The notes under the pieces: model-generated | The model's input: the letters and a program-made list of their open reading frames with translations, nothing else | What the model was told of the DNA's origin: nothing | Databases searched by the model: none | Source: Gammaproteobacteria bacterium | GTDB lineage: Bacteria > Pseudomonadota > Gammaproteobacteria > UBA6429 > Thiohalophilaceae | Length of the DNA: 64,000 nt | Direction: 5' to 3' | Assembly (NCBI GenBank): GCA_029880855.1 | Contig: JAOUNS010000002.1 | Location: 248,001 to 312,000, forward strand | Position numbers and translations under genes: made by a program | Shown: in pieces, positions 26,910 to 37,085 of the stretch | How the letters are laid out: every line of letters starts with the position of its first letter | Numbering within the stretch: position 1 is the first letter of the stretch

Positions 26910-27371
26910 TCAGACAAAGTTTATCTCCAGGAAAAACTCGCCCTCTTCTGACTTGAAAGGAAGTATAACGGTTTGTCCCGGGTATTTATGGTTAATTTCG
27001 TGTTTATTTCCTGACAGAACTTGCGGTGTTGACATGCTGATGTCTATCCCCTTCTCTGACAGAATCGCCTTGGCGCCACCGACGATCATATTCGCCATCT
27101 CACCGGTGAGGTCTTTGGCGGTGTCATCCACCTGCTTGATTTCATCCCCCACCATACGCTTGACCAGTGATTTGATAAAACCGGTGGTGAAGCTGATAGC
27201 CATACTGCCTTTGGCTATATCGCTCTCCATATCCAGTAAACCGGTCACTTCACCCCGGGCCAAATTATCCTTTTTGGCAATGGGATCACCCGGTTTGGGC
27301 ACCAGATTGGCCATGGTCGAGAGGACGTTCATCAGAGAATTTAACAAGGCATTTATTATCAGGACATCCAT
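26910..27371 (-). CDS. CheX-family chemotaxis phosphatase (copy 2)
   Basis: 153 aa, clearly related to copy 1 (ExxN in LTGEMANMIVGGAK; DIAKGSMAISFT; PQVLSGNKHEINH; LPFKSEEGEFFLEINF). Both copies keep the catalytic Glu and Asn, so neither is obviously dead. Tandem divergence suggests different target regulators. Gene order in transcription is PilZ, copy 2, copy 1. Confidence 0.82.
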   Translation of the reverse strand: MDVLIINALLNSLMNVLSTMANLVPKPGDPIAKKDNLARGEVTGLLDMESDIAKGSMAISFTTGFIKSLVKRMVGDEIKQVDDTAKDLTGEMANMIVGGAKAILSEKGIDISMSTPQVLSGNKHEINHKYPGQTVILPFKSEEGEFFLEINFV

Positions 27372-27424
27372 CGCATCTTCACTTCATCTTTTTTAATCAT
27401 TTGACAGGTTGTCGACGCATCGCG

Positions 27425-27706
27425 CTACTTCTTGAGGACTTGCATCCCGATTAGCCAACCACCGTTCATGGGCTGCTGATGCACGACCCGACCATGGATC
27501 TTTAATATTCGGGAAGCACCATCTTGTCCTACATCCACCACCAAACTCAAGCGTTCACCGACCGTATGCGGGCCGGCACCGGTAAATCCCGCCCCCTGCA
27601 TGGAGAAATCATAGGATCGGACCGAGGATTTTTCACCCGTACTGCTGGTAATCCGCGCCGGTCGTTCAAACCGGACACGGGGATTCATCCGTTTATCTGT
27701 TTGCAT
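27425..27706 (-). CDS. PilZ-domain protein (c-di-GMP binding)
   Basis: 93 aa, a single PilZ domain. The two binding motifs are visible: RxxxR in NPRVRFERPARI and (D/N)xSxxG in YDFSMQGAGF. The domain end GGWLIGMQVL is typical. It would report c-di-GMP level and is 53 bp upstream of the cheX pair in the same direction. Confidence 0.82.
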   Translation of the reverse strand: MQTDKRMNPRVRFERPARITSSTGEKSSVRSYDFSMQGAGFTGAGPHTVGERLSLVVDVGQDGASRILKIHGRVVHQQPMNGGWLIGMQVLKK

Positions 27707-27868
27707 GGTGCAGACCTCCGGGCAGTTTCACACCCTGATGAATAGTTAGAATATGCTTAATTTCTGATATGAAATTCACTTGATCCAGATCAATTATTAC
27801 TGACTTCGTTTAAATCCAGACTTAGCACGTTCGATATAAAACATATAAAACGAAAGGAGATAGAGGTT

Positions 27869-27985
27869 ATGCATACACAAGATCTGGAAGAAGACAAAGC
27901 AATGGCATCACGCGTCGGCATTACCGTGCTGGTGCTGGTTGGCCTGATGTTTGGACTCATCATATTGGCGAATATTATCGCTTGA
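27869..27985 (+). CDS. 38-aa single-span membrane protein
   Basis: A short gene that is easy to miss: AAAGGAG lies 9 nt before the ATG. It encodes an acidic head (MHTQDLEEDKAMASR) followed by one membrane span of about 22 residues (VGITVLVLVGLMFGLIILANII). Similar tiny proteins in other bacteria bind larger membrane complexes, but no partner is evident here. It stands alone between divergent PilZ and convergent DUF3185. Confidence 0.6.
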   Translation: MHTQDLEEDKAMASRVGITVLVLVGLMFGLIILANIIA

Positions 27986-28077
27986 TATCCGACGACAATA
28001 TGATTCGCATCACGAATCCACACCTCTTGTCCGGCAGGGGGTGTGGTTTTTGCGTTTCGGTGGAAACGAAAACCGGA

Positions 28078-28272
28078 TCAGCGTCGCGCCAGCCCCAGGA
28101 TACCCAACAACAGACACACACCACCGCCGATATAGTAGATCATGGCGCGCTGGGTCAGTTCACCGGAGAATAAACGGTTCAGACGTGAACCCAGCGTTTG
28201 TGACTCGTCATACCCCAACGCCAGCAGGAAGATGCCGGCAAGAATCAATATCAGTGCAAGAAATTTAGTCAT
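28078..28272 (-). CDS. DUF3185-like small membrane protein
   Basis: 64 aa with two membrane spans: FLALILILAGIFLLALGYDES and AMIYYIGGGVCLLLGILGLA, joined by LGSRLNRLFSGELTQ. The GYxxxxxxxSxxxRxFxG pattern between the spans is that of DUF3185. Start at 28272; an open frame extends upstream but covers the htpG terminator. Confidence 0.72.
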   Translation of the reverse strand: MTKFLALILILAGIFLLALGYDESQTLGSRLNRLFSGELTQRAMIYYIGGGVCLLLGILGLARR

Positions 28273-28345
28273 CCGGTATATCTCTTGTTTTTTCCCTGTG
28301 TGAAAAAGTCTAGCCCGGTTTAAAGAGAGAAGCCATTGCGGACAC

Positions 28346-28372
28346 AAAAAAGGCGGCATGCCGCCGCCTTTT
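28346..28372 (-). terminator. Intrinsic terminator after htpG (bidirectional shape)
   Basis: GGCGGC-ATGCC-GCCGCC flanked by AAAAAA and TTTT. On the minus strand the stem is followed by six T residues, 22 bp after the htpG stop. Confidence 0.75.
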
Positions 28373-28393
28373 CTGCCTGTGTTACGCGTTTGG

Positions 28394-30295
28394 TTATTTG
28401 GCTGCGCCACTCAGTAACAATAACAACTCATTCATGCGACTGACGAAACTGACCGGATCTTCCAGTTGACCGCCTTCACTGAGCATGGCCTGCTCGAACA
28501 ACAGATGTGTCCAGTTGCCAAAGCGTTCATCATCCGTCTCTTCCCGCAGGCGCTGCACCAGCGGGTGATCAGTATTAATCTCAAGAATGGGTTCAATATC
28601 GGGGATATTCTGACCGGCTTGCTTGAGCAGTTTTTGCATACTCACCGCCATGTCGCCCTCTTCCACCACCAGACAGGATGGTGAACTGGTTAAACGATTT
28701 GAAACCCGCACTTCCTTGACCTTGCTGTCGAGAATGGTCTTCATCTGCTCCAGCATGGACTTGTAATCCTTGCTCGCCTGTTCGGTTTTGGCCTGTTCTT
28801 CCTTGTCGGCCAGCTCACCAAGATCCAGCGCACCCTTGGCGACAGAGACCAGTTGCTTGCCGTTATATTCATGCATGTAGGACATCATCCACTCATCAAC
28901 GCGATCCGCCATGAGCAGCACTTCAATATCCTTTTTCTTGAATAATTCGAGGTGCGGACTGTTTTTCACAGCGGCATAGGAGTCACCGGTAATATAATAG
29001 ATTTTGTCCTGTCCCTCTTTCATGCGGCTGATGTAGTTATCCAGTGAGACAGTCTGGGCATCACTGTTGGTATGCGTGGAGGAAAAACGCATCAGTTTGG
29101 CGATCTTTTCCCGGTTGGCAAAATCTTCCGCCGGGCCTTCCTTGATGACACGACCAAATTCGTTCCAGAAAGACTGGTACTTGTCGGCATCTTCTTTCGC
29201 CAGACCATCCAGCATATTCAGCAACTTCTTCACCGAGGCATTGCGAATGGTATCGATGTGTTTATTGCGTTGCAGGATCTCGCGGGAGATATTCAGGGGC
29301 AGATCATCCGAATCAACCACACCGCGGATAAAGCGCAGGTAGTTGGGCATCAACTGTTCTGCATCGTCCATAATAAAAACGCGTTTGACATACAGCTTGA
29401 TGCCATGCCGCGTGTCACGATCAAACAAATCAAACGGCGCCCGCTTGGGAATATATAACAGTGTCGTGTATTCCTGGGTTCCCTCTACCTTGTTGTGCAA
29501 CCAGGTGAGCGGTTCATCAAAATCATGTGCGACGTGTTTATAAAATTCCTTGTATTCATCATCGGAAATTTCTGTTTTGGCGCGGGTCCACAGGGCAGAG
29601 GCCTTGTTCACCACTTCGATATCGTCGGTTGCTTCGCCCTTGTCATTGCGTTTGTTCATTTCCACCGGCAAGGAGATGTGATCGGCATACTTGTTAATGA
29701 TATTGCGCAGGCGATATTCATTGAGAAATTCATCTTCGTCGGCACGCAGATGCAGGATCACGGTGGTGCCGCGGGCGGCCCGTTCGGTATTTTCAATGGT
29801 GTAGTCACCTTCACCGGCAGATTCCCAACGCACACCGTGTTCTACACCCAGTCCGGCGCGGCGTGTTTCCACCACCACCTTGTCGGCGACAATGAAAGAG
29901 GAATAAAAGCCGACCCCGAACTGGCCGATCAGATTCGCATCCCGGGCCTGATCGCCGGAGAGGTTTTCGATGAATTTGCGGGTGCCCGAGCTGGCGATGG
30001 TGCCGATGTTGTCCATCACTTCCTGACGATTCATCCCAATCCCGTTATCCGTAATGGTGACGGTACGCGCTTCCTTGTCAAAGTCGATATGGATCTTCAG
30101 TTCAGCATCTTCTTCATAGAGCGCGCTGTCGCTCAGGGCTTCAAAGCGTAATTTGTCACAGGCGTCAGAGGCGTTGGAGATCAGTTCCCGCAGGAATATT
30201 TCTTTATTCGAATAAAGAGAGTGGATCATGAGGTTCAGCAGTTGCTTTACCTCGGTTTGAAAGGCCAGGGTCTCTTTTTTTGTTTCAACGCTCAT
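28394..30295 (-). CDS. htpG: Chaperone HtpG (Hsp90)
   Basis: 633 aa. ATP-dependent Hsp90 chaperone: [49 protein letters not shown] in the N-terminal ATPase, [12 protein letters not shown] in the middle domain and a normal C-terminal dimer domain. Start at 30295 with AAGGAGGAG upstream; the extra open frame before it overlaps ppsR. It lies 37 bp after ppsR and has its own heat-shock promoter inside the end of ppsR. Confidence 0.96.
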   Translation of the reverse strand: MSVETKKETLAFQTEVKQLLNLMIHSLYSNKEIFLRELISNASDACDKLRFEALSDSALYEEDAELKIHIDFDKEARTVTITDNGIGMNRQEVMDNIGTIASSGTRKFIENLSGDQARDANLIGQFGVGFYSSFIVADKVVVETRRAGLGVEHGVRWESAGEGDYTIENTERAARGTTVILHLRADEDEFLNEYRLRNIINKYADHISLPVEMNKRNDKGEATDDIEVVNKASALWTRAKTEISDDEYKEFYKHVAHDFDEPLTWLHNKVEGTQEYTTLLYIPKRAPFDLFDRDTRHGIKLYVKRVFIMDDAEQLMPNYLRFIRGVVDSDDLPLNISREILQRNKHIDTIRNASVKKLLNMLDGLAKEDADKYQSFWNEFGRVIKEGPAEDFANREKIAKLMRFSSTHTNSDAQTVSLDNYISRMKEGQDKIYYITGDSYAAVKNSPHLELFKKKDIEVLLMADRVDEWMMSYMHEYNGKQLVSVAKGALDLGELADKEEQAKTEQASKDYKSMLEQMKTILDSKVKEVRVSNRLTSSPSCLVVEEGDMAVSMQKLLKQAGQNIPDIEPILEINTDHPLVQRLREETDDERFGNWTHLLFEQAMLSEGGQLEDPVSFVSRMNELLLLLSGAAK

Positions 30296-30332
30296 CCGAT
30301 GCTCCTCCTTAGGCGGTTTTCTAATGTTAAAT

Positions 30333-31175
30333 TCAGGTAATGGGCAGGATATCGGGGCCGGGGCGAAGATTTTCAAGCCCGGTGCGCGCCATGATCGAGG
30401 TGGCAATCTCCTCCACCGACATGGTGGTCACATTGAGGTATGGGATATTGAACTGGCGGTAAAGGGCCTCCACCTGACGCAATTCATATTGGCATTGGCG
30501 CAGGGAGGAGTATTCACTGTCGGGGCGCCGCTCCTTGCGAATACTGTGCAGGCGTTCCGCACTGATGGTCAGGCCGAACAATTTGCGCCGCCGGGGTTGC
30601 AGGATCTCCGGCAAGCGAATACGTTCCAGATCTTCCTCCACCAACGGGTAGTTGGCGGCATAGATGCCGTAATGCAGGGCCAGATAGACACAGGTCGGGG
30701 TCTTACCGCTGCGTGACACCCCCAGCAGGATCACGCCGGCCTGATCATAATTCTGTAATCCCACCCCGTCGTCACTTTGCAGGGCAAAATTCACCGCCGA
30801 CATGCGTTTCTGGTAGGCCTGTTCCTGTACCACGCCGTGACTGTGTCCCACCGCCGGGCGCGCCGGTTGTCCCAGTTCCTCCGCCAGCGGGGCAATAAAG
30901 GCCTGCATGAAGTCGATAAACAGACACTGACTGTCCGCTACCGCCGCCTGACTCACCGGATCAATCAGGGTACTGAAGACAATGGGCCGCAAACCGGTAT
31001 TTTGTGCCGCTTTGTTAATCAGCGCCGCCGCCTGCTGCGCTTTCTCCAGACTGTCGATGTAGCGAAAGGTATGGGCTTCAAATTCCAGTCCGGAGAACTG
31101 GGTTAACAGACTGTGCCCCAGAGTCTCTGCAGTAATCCCGGTACTGTCCGATATGTAGATAACAAGTCGATTCAT
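30333..31175 (-). CDS. ppsR: Phosphoenolpyruvate synthase regulatory protein (PSRP)
   Basis: 280 aa. ADP-dependent kinase and Pi-dependent phosphorylase that switches PEP synthase off and on. The P-loop is [17 protein letters not shown] (about 150-166); [20 protein letters not shown] opens the DUF299 family. Start at the ATG at 31175, where homology begins. It is divergent from its target ppsA with about 107 bp between them, the usual arrangement. Confidence 0.94.
   Translation of the reverse strand: MNRLVIYISDSTGITAETLGHSLLTQFSGLEFEAHTFRYIDSLEKAQQAAALINKAAQNTGLRPIVFSTLIDPVSQAAVADSQCLFIDFMQAFIAPLAEELGQPARPAVGHSHGVVQEQAYQKRMSAVNFALQSDDGVGLQNYDQAGVILLGVSRSGKTPTCVYLALHYGIYAANYPLVEEDLERIRLPEILQPRRRKLFGLTISAERLHSIRKERRPDSEYSSLRQCQYELRQVEALYRQFNIPYLNVTTMSVEEIATSIMARTGLENLRPGPDILPIT
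30349..30377 (-). promoter_or_regulatory. Sigma-32 heat-shock promoter for htpG
   Basis: On the minus strand CTTGAAA, a 13-nt spacer and CCCCGATAT, 54 nt upstream of the htpG ATG. The -35 is a perfect match to the sigma-32 consensus and the -10 keeps the CCCC start. It lies within the last codons of ppsR. Confidence 0.65.
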
Positions 31176-31223
31176 GCATAATCCGCCGAAAAGCGCTTTT
31201 CTTGATCTGGCTCGCTTGAATTT

Positions 31224-31241
31224 GTGCTGACTATTTAGCAC
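31224..31241. repeat. Inverted repeat between ppsR and ppsA
   Basis: GTGCT-N8-AGCAC, a small palindrome midway between the divergent starts. It could be an operator; the arms are only 5 bp, so support is weak. Confidence 0.2.
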
Positions 31242-31282
31242 TCTTTACTACACCAAGGATAACACCAATAAGGGGTTCAGCT

Positions 31283-33658
31283 GTGACAGATTATCTCGTC
31301 TGGTTTGACCAGGTTGGAATGGGCGATGTGGAACGGGTCGGCGGCAAGAACGCCTCCCTGGGTCAAATGATTAGCAGCCTCAGCACACTCGGCGTGCAGG
31401 TACCCAATGGCTTTGCCACCACCGCCGACGCCTACCGGGCCTTCCTGCAGGACAGTCAACTCGATGAACGCATTAACACACTCCTCGACACACTGGATAT
31501 CGAGGATGTCACTGCCCTGGCCGGGGCAGGGAAACAGATCCGCGATTGGGTGACAGCCGCCCCTTTCCCGCCCCAACTGGAGGCGGAACTAAAGACAGCC
31601 TACACCAAACTGGAACAGGACAACCCGGACGGTTCATTTGCCATTCGTTCCTCGGCCACAGCGGAAGACCTGCCCGATGCCTCTTTTGCCGGCCAGCAGG
31701 AGACATTTCTCAACATCCGGGGACTGGACAATGTCCTCTCAGCGGTGAAAGCGGTCTTTGCCTCTTTGTATAACGATCGCGCTATCGCCTATCGGGTCCA
31801 CCAGGGTTTCGATCACCGGCAAGTGGCCCTTTCGGCCGGTGTCCAGCGCATGGTACGCAGTGACCAGGGGGCCAGCGGCGTGATGTTTACCATCGACACG
31901 GAATCGGGTTTTGAGGATGTGGTGTTCATCACCGCCGCCTATGGTTTGGGAGAGACGGTGGTCCAGGGCGCCGTGAATCCCGATGAGTTTTATGTGCATA
32001 AACCCGCTCTGAAGGCGGATCGGCCGGCTATCCTGCGCCGCAATCTGGGCAGCAAGGCCATCAAAATGATCTATGGTGACGATCAGGGTCATGAACGTTC
32101 CACGCGCACCGTAGAGGTGGAACCGGTTAATCAGCGACGCTTCTGCCTGACCGACGCTGAAGTAACCGAGTTGGCCCGCCAGGCGGTGACCATCGAGGAA
32201 CACTATGGCCGCCCCATGGATATCGAATGGGCCAAAGATGGAAATGACGGCCGTCTCTATATCGTTCAGGCCCGTCCGGAAACGGTCAAGAGCCGGGGTT
32301 CGGCCAATGTCTTGCAACGTTATAACCTGAAAACCCGTGGTGAAGTGATCCTCACCGGTCGCAGCATCGGCCAGCGCATTGGGGCGGGAACCGCCCGTGT
32401 GATAAAAAATGTCTCTGAAATGTCCCGGGTCCAGCCGGGAGACGTGCTGGTCACCGACATGACCGATCCCGATTGGGAACCGGTCATGAAACGGGCCGCC
32501 GCCATTATCACCAACCGCGGCGGACGCACCTGTCATGCCGCTATTATTGCCCGTGAACTGGGTATTCCGGCGGTGGTCGGCACCAGTAACGGCACCGCCG
32601 TTATCAAGGAAGGCCAACGGGTCACCGCCTCTTGTGCCGAGGGTGATACCGGTTATATCTACGACGGAGTCCAGGAGTTTGAGATCAATGAGGTCAATCT
32701 GGAAACCATGCCGGAATTACCGTTCAAGATCATGCTGAACGTCGGCACACCGGATCGGGCGTTTGATTTTCGCTTCCTGCCCAATGCGGGTATCGGCCTG
32801 GCGCGACTGGAGTTCATCATCAACCGCATGATCGGTGTACATCCCAAGGCCCTGCTGTTTTACAAAACCCAGCCACCGGAAATCAAACAGCAGATCGACA
32901 TGCAAACCGCCGGCTATCCCGATCCGGTCAGCTTCTATATCGAAAAACTCACCGAAGGTATTTCCACGCTGGCTGCCGCCTTCTGGCCCAAGCAGGTGAT
33001 CGTGCGGTTATCTGACTTCAAGTCCAATGAATACGCCAACATGATCGGCGGTCGTGAGTATGAGCCTCATGAAGAGAATCCCATGATCGGCTTTCGCGGC
33101 GCATCCCGCTATCTCGATGCCGATTTCCAGGAATGTTTTGAACTGGAATGCTTTGCCTTGAAAAAGGTCCGTGACGAAATGGGCTTTACCAATGTGGCGA
33201 TTATGATCCCCTTTGTACGCACCCCCCATGAAGCCCATGATGTGGTCAATCTGCTCCACGATAATGAGCTGACCCGCGGCGTCAACGACCTGAAAATTTA
33301 CATGATGTGCGAGATACCCTCCAACGCCCTCTTGGCGGACCAGTTCCTCAAATACTTCGATGGTTTTTCCATCGGTTCCAATGACCTGACCCAGCTCACC
33401 CTGGGACTGGATCGTGATTCGGAACTGGTGGCCGGTCTGTTTGATGAACGTAACGAGGCGGTGAAGAAACTCTTGGCCATGGCCATACAGGCCTGTCGCA
33501 AGCAGGGTAAATACATTGGCATTTGTGGTCAGGGACCATCCGATCATCCCGACCTGGCGCGCTGGCTGATGGAACAGGGAATTGAAAGTGTCTCTCTGAA
33601 TCCCGATTCAGTGATCGATACCTGGCTGTATCTGGCGAATGACAAAACCGGTAAATAA
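31283..33658 (+). CDS. ppsA: Phosphoenolpyruvate synthase
   Basis: 791 aa. Makes PEP from pyruvate and ATP for gluconeogenesis. N-terminal nucleotide-binding domain ([33 protein letters not shown]), phosphohistidine swivel domain with the catalytic His in [16 protein letters not shown], and C-terminal PEP-binding barrel ([48 protein letters not shown]). GTG start with AAGGGG 8 nt upstream. The Thr next to the catalytic His (RTCH) is the site PpsR modifies in the family. Confidence 0.96.
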   Translation: MTDYLVWFDQVGMGDVERVGGKNASLGQMISSLSTLGVQVPNGFATTADAYRAFLQDSQLDERINTLLDTLDIEDVTALAGAGKQIRDWVTAAPFPPQLEAELKTAYTKLEQDNPDGSFAIRSSATAEDLPDASFAGQQETFLNIRGLDNVLSAVKAVFASLYNDRAIAYRVHQGFDHRQVALSAGVQRMVRSDQGASGVMFTIDTESGFEDVVFITAAYGLGETVVQGAVNPDEFYVHKPALKADRPAILRRNLGSKAIKMIYGDDQGHERSTRTVEVEPVNQRRFCLTDAEVTELARQAVTIEEHYGRPMDIEWAKDGNDGRLYIVQARPETVKSRGSANVLQRYNLKTRGEVILTGRSIGQRIGAGTARVIKNVSEMSRVQPGDVLVTDMTDPDWEPVMKRAAAIITNRGGRTCHAAIIARELGIPAVVGTSNGTAVIKEGQRVTASCAEGDTGYIYDGVQEFEINEVNLETMPELPFKIMLNVGTPDRAFDFRFLPNAGIGLARLEFIINRMIGVHPKALLFYKTQPPEIKQQIDMQTAGYPDPVSFYIEKLTEGISTLAAAFWPKQVIVRLSDFKSNEYANMIGGREYEPHEENPMIGFRGASRYLDADFQECFELECFALKKVRDEMGFTNVAIMIPFVRTPHEAHDVVNLLHDNELTRGVNDLKIYMMCEIPSNALLADQFLKYFDGFSIGSNDLTQLTLGLDRDSELVAGLFDERNEAVKKLLAMAIQACRKQGKYIGICGQGPSDHPDLARWLMEQGIESVSLNPDSVIDTWLYLANDKTGK

Positions 33659-33679
33659 CAGGTTTATTAACGGTTATCT

Positions 33680-34444
33680 CTACAGCAACCATTCCTGTTG
33701 AATCAACCTGGCAGCCAGCAAAACAGCCACGCTGACAAAAAAGTATTTCACGTAGGTAACGCCATAACGGATGGCGGAGTGGACACCGACATAGGCACCC
33801 AGCATCAACGCCGCCCCCATGGTCAGACCAATCGTATAATTCACAGAACTAAGCAACATAAAGGTGATGCAGGAGACGATATTACTGACAAAATTCATGC
33901 TGCGCGCCAATGCACTGGCCTGAATAATATCTATCCGATACACCAGCATACTCAGACTGACCCAGAAGGATCCGGTGCCGGGGCCGATTAACCCGTCATA
34001 GAAACCCAGTGTACCTCCCATGGCAATCTCCGATTTCCTGCCTCGTCTGATCGGCTCGGCACATGCAGCAAGTCGTCGCGGCCACAAGACATAACCGGCA
34101 ACCAGGATAATAAAAACGGGAATAATCTTTTTAACCATATCGGCAGACAGTGCCATCGCCAACAAAGTACCGCTCACCGCACCAATGAAAGTGGCGAAGA
34201 TCATTAACAGCCACATACGGGGTTGAAAGATCTTTTTTCGCGCATAGACACCGGCCGACATCATGGTCCCGAAGGTACCGGCCAGTTTATTTGTCCCCAG
34301 TGCCGTATGCGGCGCCAGTCCGATGGTTAACAAGGTCGGCATCATGATCAGCCCGCCGCCACCGGCCACCGCGTCAACAAAACCGGCAAGGAAGGCTGCC
34401 AATAACAGCAAGGCAAGCATTTCAGGACCAAGGATCATTTCCAT
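33680..34444 (-). CDS. TSUP-family permease (TauE/SafE)
   Basis: 254 aa with about seven to eight membrane spans and the family repeat FLAGFVDAVAGGGGLIMMPTLL near the N-terminus, then LGTNKLAGTFGTMMSAG and GFYDGLIGPGTGSFWVS in the second half. TauE/SafE proteins export sulfite or organosulfonate anions; substrate not shown by sequence. It is convergent with ppsA. Confidence 0.88.
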   Translation of the reverse strand: MEMILGPEMLALLLLAAFLAGFVDAVAGGGGLIMMPTLLTIGLAPHTALGTNKLAGTFGTMMSAGVYARKKIFQPRMWLLMIFATFIGAVSGTLLAMALSADMVKKIIPVFIILVAGYVLWPRRLAACAEPIRRGRKSEIAMGGTLGFYDGLIGPGTGSFWVSLSMLVYRIDIIQASALARSMNFVSNIVSCITFMLLSSVNYTIGLTMGAALMLGAYVGVHSAIRYGVTYVKYFFVSVAVLLAARLIQQEWLL

Positions 34445-34561
34445 TCAGACGGCTCCGGAGCAGCGGCAAACAGAGCCGAACACTAGCACAAAACACGTTT
34501 CAGATGGACGTGACAAAGGCAGGAAAAATTGCGTAGGTAATCGGTATTCAACAACCGTATA

Positions 34562-35341
34562 TCAGGACTGATTTTCAGCCGGTTTGGGTGGCACCGGGGC
34601 TGTCGCCGGCTTGGCGCTTTCCCCTTCGGCGGCAGGCTGTTGACTCAACTTGCCCGGACCGGGATAGGTAACGGTTTTCAGCAAACGCATTAACTTGGGA
34701 AAGTTGGCGGTACCGGAGATAGTGGAACCGGAAAAGCTCAGTCCCATTAACACACCGCGCCGATTAAAACGTTCAAAGGCGGTTCGCACCACCTGCCGAT
34801 CCAGGCCGGTTTCACTGCTGATCTGATTGATGGAAAGAGAGATGGATGCCTCTTTCTCCACCTGGGATGGCCGTTGATCCAGGATATAGGCGCCGCAGGC
34901 CAGCATACTCTGCGCATAACCCAGACCGACTATAAACTCGTTGCCTGAACTCAACTTGGTGGAAAGTGATTTGAGTAAACGCAGTGAGAGATCCGGGATT
35001 TTGGCGACCGCACTGGTAAAACTCTCGGCGGTAAATTCAAGGGCGGTCAGATCACGGGATACCCTGACCGAAGTGGTCCTGGCCTGCTCCATAAAGACAC
35101 CCATCTCGCCCAGGATCGTGCCGTTGGAAACCCGGGCGACGGTCTTCTCGTTACCGTTTTCGTCCTGCTTCAGGATTTCCGCTTCGCCTTCCAGAATCAC
35201 AAAAACATTGCGTGATTGCTGACCTTCACGAATGATGTACTGACCGGTCGCAAAACGCTGCTTGCGCCCGTAATCGAACAGGAACCGGGTCAACTCGGAG
35301 CTGATAGTAGTAGGTGATGCAGGAGACTCGGGTTTTTGCAT
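34562..35341 (-). CDS. CRP/FNR-like cyclic-nucleotide-binding protein
   Basis: 259 aa from the ATG at 35341. Residues about 25-130 form a cyclic-nucleotide-binding beta-roll (GQYIIREGQQSRNVFVILEGEAEIL, NGTILGEMGVFME). Residues about 165-215 resemble a winged helix (ISLSINQISSETGLDRQVVRTAFERFNRRGVL). A proline-rich tail (ATAPVPPKPAENQS) is unusual. An earlier ATG at 35404 lacks a binding site; the chosen one has AAAGGA 12 nt away, so the start is uncertain. A nucleotide cyclase is encoded at 52.3 kb but a link is only a guess. Confidence 0.75.
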   Translation of the reverse strand: MQKPESPASPTTISSELTRFLFDYGRKQRFATGQYIIREGQQSRNVFVILEGEAEILKQDENGNEKTVARVSNGTILGEMGVFMEQARTTSVRVSRDLTALEFTAESFTSAVAKIPDLSLRLLKSLSTKLSSGNEFIVGLGYAQSMLACGAYILDQRPSQVEKEASISLSINQISSETGLDRQVVRTAFERFNRRGVLMGLSFSGSTISGTANFPKLMRLLKTVTYPGPGKLSQQPAAEGESAKPATAPVPPKPAENQS

Positions 35342-35482
35342 AGCCTGATTCAATCCTTTGTTATTGCTCGCACCTATTACCGGAAATTGATAGTCTTTAA
35401 TCATTGAATAGGAACACAATATACATGCATAGTCTATCGGCTGTGCCAAAGGTAAACTTTACGTGTTTTCCCGGGAGTAGTG

Positions 35483-35635
35483 ATGCACACACTGATTTTA
35501 CTGATTGTTTTCAGTGTCTTTTTGCTCTGGTTTGGCATCAATTATCGGCGGGTAAATGGAAAAATCGCCGCCGGCGCAATTATATTGGGTTTAATATCGG
35601 CCGGTCTGGTATTGATAGGCGTGTGGGGATATTAG
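35483..35635 (+). CDS. 50-aa membrane protein with two hydrophobic spans
   Basis: A small gene with GGGAG 5 nt before the ATG. The product is two hydrophobic stretches (MHTLILLIVFSVFLLWFGI and AAGAIILGLISAGLVLIGVW) around a basic loop NYRRVNGK, so a likely inner-membrane hairpin. The family is unknown to me. It is divergent from the CRP-like gene and convergent with the aminotransferase. Confidence 0.6.
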   Translation: MHTLILLIVFSVFLLWFGINYRRVNGKIAAGAIILGLISAGLVLIGVWGY

Positions 35636-35656
35636 CCCCCCCCAAAGAAAGGGGGG
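35636..35656. terminator. C-run/G-run hairpin between convergent genes
   Basis: Eight C, AAAGAAA and six G form a G-C-only stem one base after the small gene's stop and before the aminotransferase stop. There is no T-run, so it is a structural rather than classical terminator. Confidence 0.3.
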
Positions 35657-35687
35657 ACATCGGGGAATCACGACAGCCGATTAACCC

Positions 35688-36878
35688 TTAAACCGCCTGC
35701 TTTGCCAGCACTTCCTGAGCGGCAACCACTGCCGTACCCGCTTTGATCGGGGCGTTCATTTTGCCCAGTACTTTATCCAGCGCTTCCAGGCAGTACAGGA
35801 CATTGTTCTCATTGCAGGCATGGCCCATCAGACCAATACGCCAGACCTTGCCGGCCAGAGCACCCAGACCGGCGCCAATCTCCAGACCGTAGTCCTGCAG
35901 CAGTGTTTGGCGCACAGCGGCTTCATCCACACCATCAGGAACAGTCACCGCATTTAATTGTGGTAAACGATGAGCCTCTTTCACCAGGAACCGGATGCCC
36001 ATGGCCTCCAGGCCGGCACGCAAGGCCTGGTGATAAAAGGCATGACGCGCCCATGCATTCTCCAGCCCTTCTTCCTGCAAGATCACCAGGGCTTCATGTA
36101 ATCCATAAAGATTATTGATCGGCGCAGTGTGATGATAGGCACGCTTGGCGCCACCACCCCAATAGCCCATCACCAAACTCAGATCGAGGAACCAGCTCTG
36201 AATCTTGCTTTTGCGGCTCTTGATGACATCCGCCGCCCGTGCACTGAAGCTCACCGGAGAAAGACCGGGCGGTGCAGAGAGACACTTTTGGGTGCCGGAG
36301 TAGATCGCATCAATCTGCCATTCATCCACCTTGATCGGCGTACCGCCCAGTGAGGTCACCGCATCGACAATCACCAAACAATCGTGTTGGTGCGCCAGTT
36401 CGGTCAGGGTCTTGGCGTCAGACTGCACACCGGTGGAGGTTTCCGCATGGACAAAGGCAACCACCTTTGCATCCGGATTGGCCTTGAGGGCGGCTTCCAG
36501 TTTGTTCGGATCAACCACTTCACCCCAGGCATCCTCCACCATGATCGGTACGCCGCCGCAACGCTCGACGTTTTCCTTCATGCGTCCGCCAAACACACCA
36601 TTCTGACACACGATCACCTTGTCACCCGGCTCCACCAGATTCACAAAGCAGGTTTCCATCCCGGCGGAACCCGGTGCAGAAACAGGAAAGGTCAGATCGT
36701 TGCCGGTTTGAAATGCATATTGCAGCAGGCTTTTCATCTCATCCATCATTCCCACAAAGCTGGGATCCAGATGGCCGATGGTGGGACGGGCCAGCGCTTG
36801 CAGAACACGTTCGCTGACATCGGAAGGACCCGGTCCCATCAGGGTACGCTTGGGCGGAATGAAGGATTTGATTGTCAT
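35688..36878 (-). CDS. Class V aminotransferase, glyoxylate type (alanine/serine--glyoxylate)
   Basis: 396 aa PLP enzyme. [15 protein letters not shown] and [13 protein letters not shown] open the AGXT-like family; [39 protein letters not shown] and the Schiff-base lysine in [13 protein letters not shown] follow. These enzymes convert glyoxylate to glycine using alanine or serine. With GlcDEF at 14-19 kb this gives a route from glycolate to glycine. The specific amino donor cannot be read from the sequence. Confidence 0.88.
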   Translation of the reverse strand: MTIKSFIPPKRTLMGPGPSDVSERVLQALARPTIGHLDPSFVGMMDEMKSLLQYAFQTGNDLTFPVSAPGSAGMETCFVNLVEPGDKVIVCQNGVFGGRMKENVERCGGVPIMVEDAWGEVVDPNKLEAALKANPDAKVVAFVHAETSTGVQSDAKTLTELAHQHDCLVIVDAVTSLGGTPIKVDEWQIDAIYSGTQKCLSAPPGLSPVSFSARAADVIKSRKSKIQSWFLDLSLVMGYWGGGAKRAYHHTAPINNLYGLHEALVILQEEGLENAWARHAFYHQALRAGLEAMGIRFLVKEAHRLPQLNAVTVPDGVDEAAVRQTLLQDYGLEIGAGLGALAGKVWRIGLMGHACNENNVLYCLEALDKVLGKMNAPIKAGTAVVAAQEVLAKQAV

Positions 36879-36904
36879 ACTTTCGCTCTTGGTTATTCAA
36901 AAAG

Positions 36905-36921
36905 GGGGAATTATATTCCCC
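36905..36921. promoter_or_regulatory. Inverted repeat upstream of the aminotransferase
   Basis: GGGGAAT-TAT-ATTCCCC, a perfect 7-bp palindrome 27 bp before the aminotransferase start. Position suits an operator; no regulator can be named. Confidence 0.35.
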
Positions 36922-37017
36922 TGCCAGAAAATTTCACCTTTCATTACGGTTTTTCTTGTAAGTAACCGCATGATACTCATGGATAAATCAGCCGTCGAAT
37001 GTTAGCCGGAATCTGTG

Positions 37018-37044
37018 TTGACATCCGGCCTGACCGTTTATACT
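37018..37044 (+). promoter_or_regulatory. Sigma-70 promoter for the sulfurtransferase gene
   Basis: TTGACA, a 15-nt spacer and TATACT, 41 bp before the ATG. The boxes are strong but the spacer is short; TACTTA two bases on gives the ideal 17 nt with a poorer box. Confidence 0.5.
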
Positions 37045-37085
37045 TAACAGCTCATCACAACTTCAGATTCGGAGAACAGCCAATC

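Noticed and set aside
31739..32617. 292-codon open frame opposite ppsA
   Set aside because: Lies wholly inside a clear ppsA and shows no features of its own.
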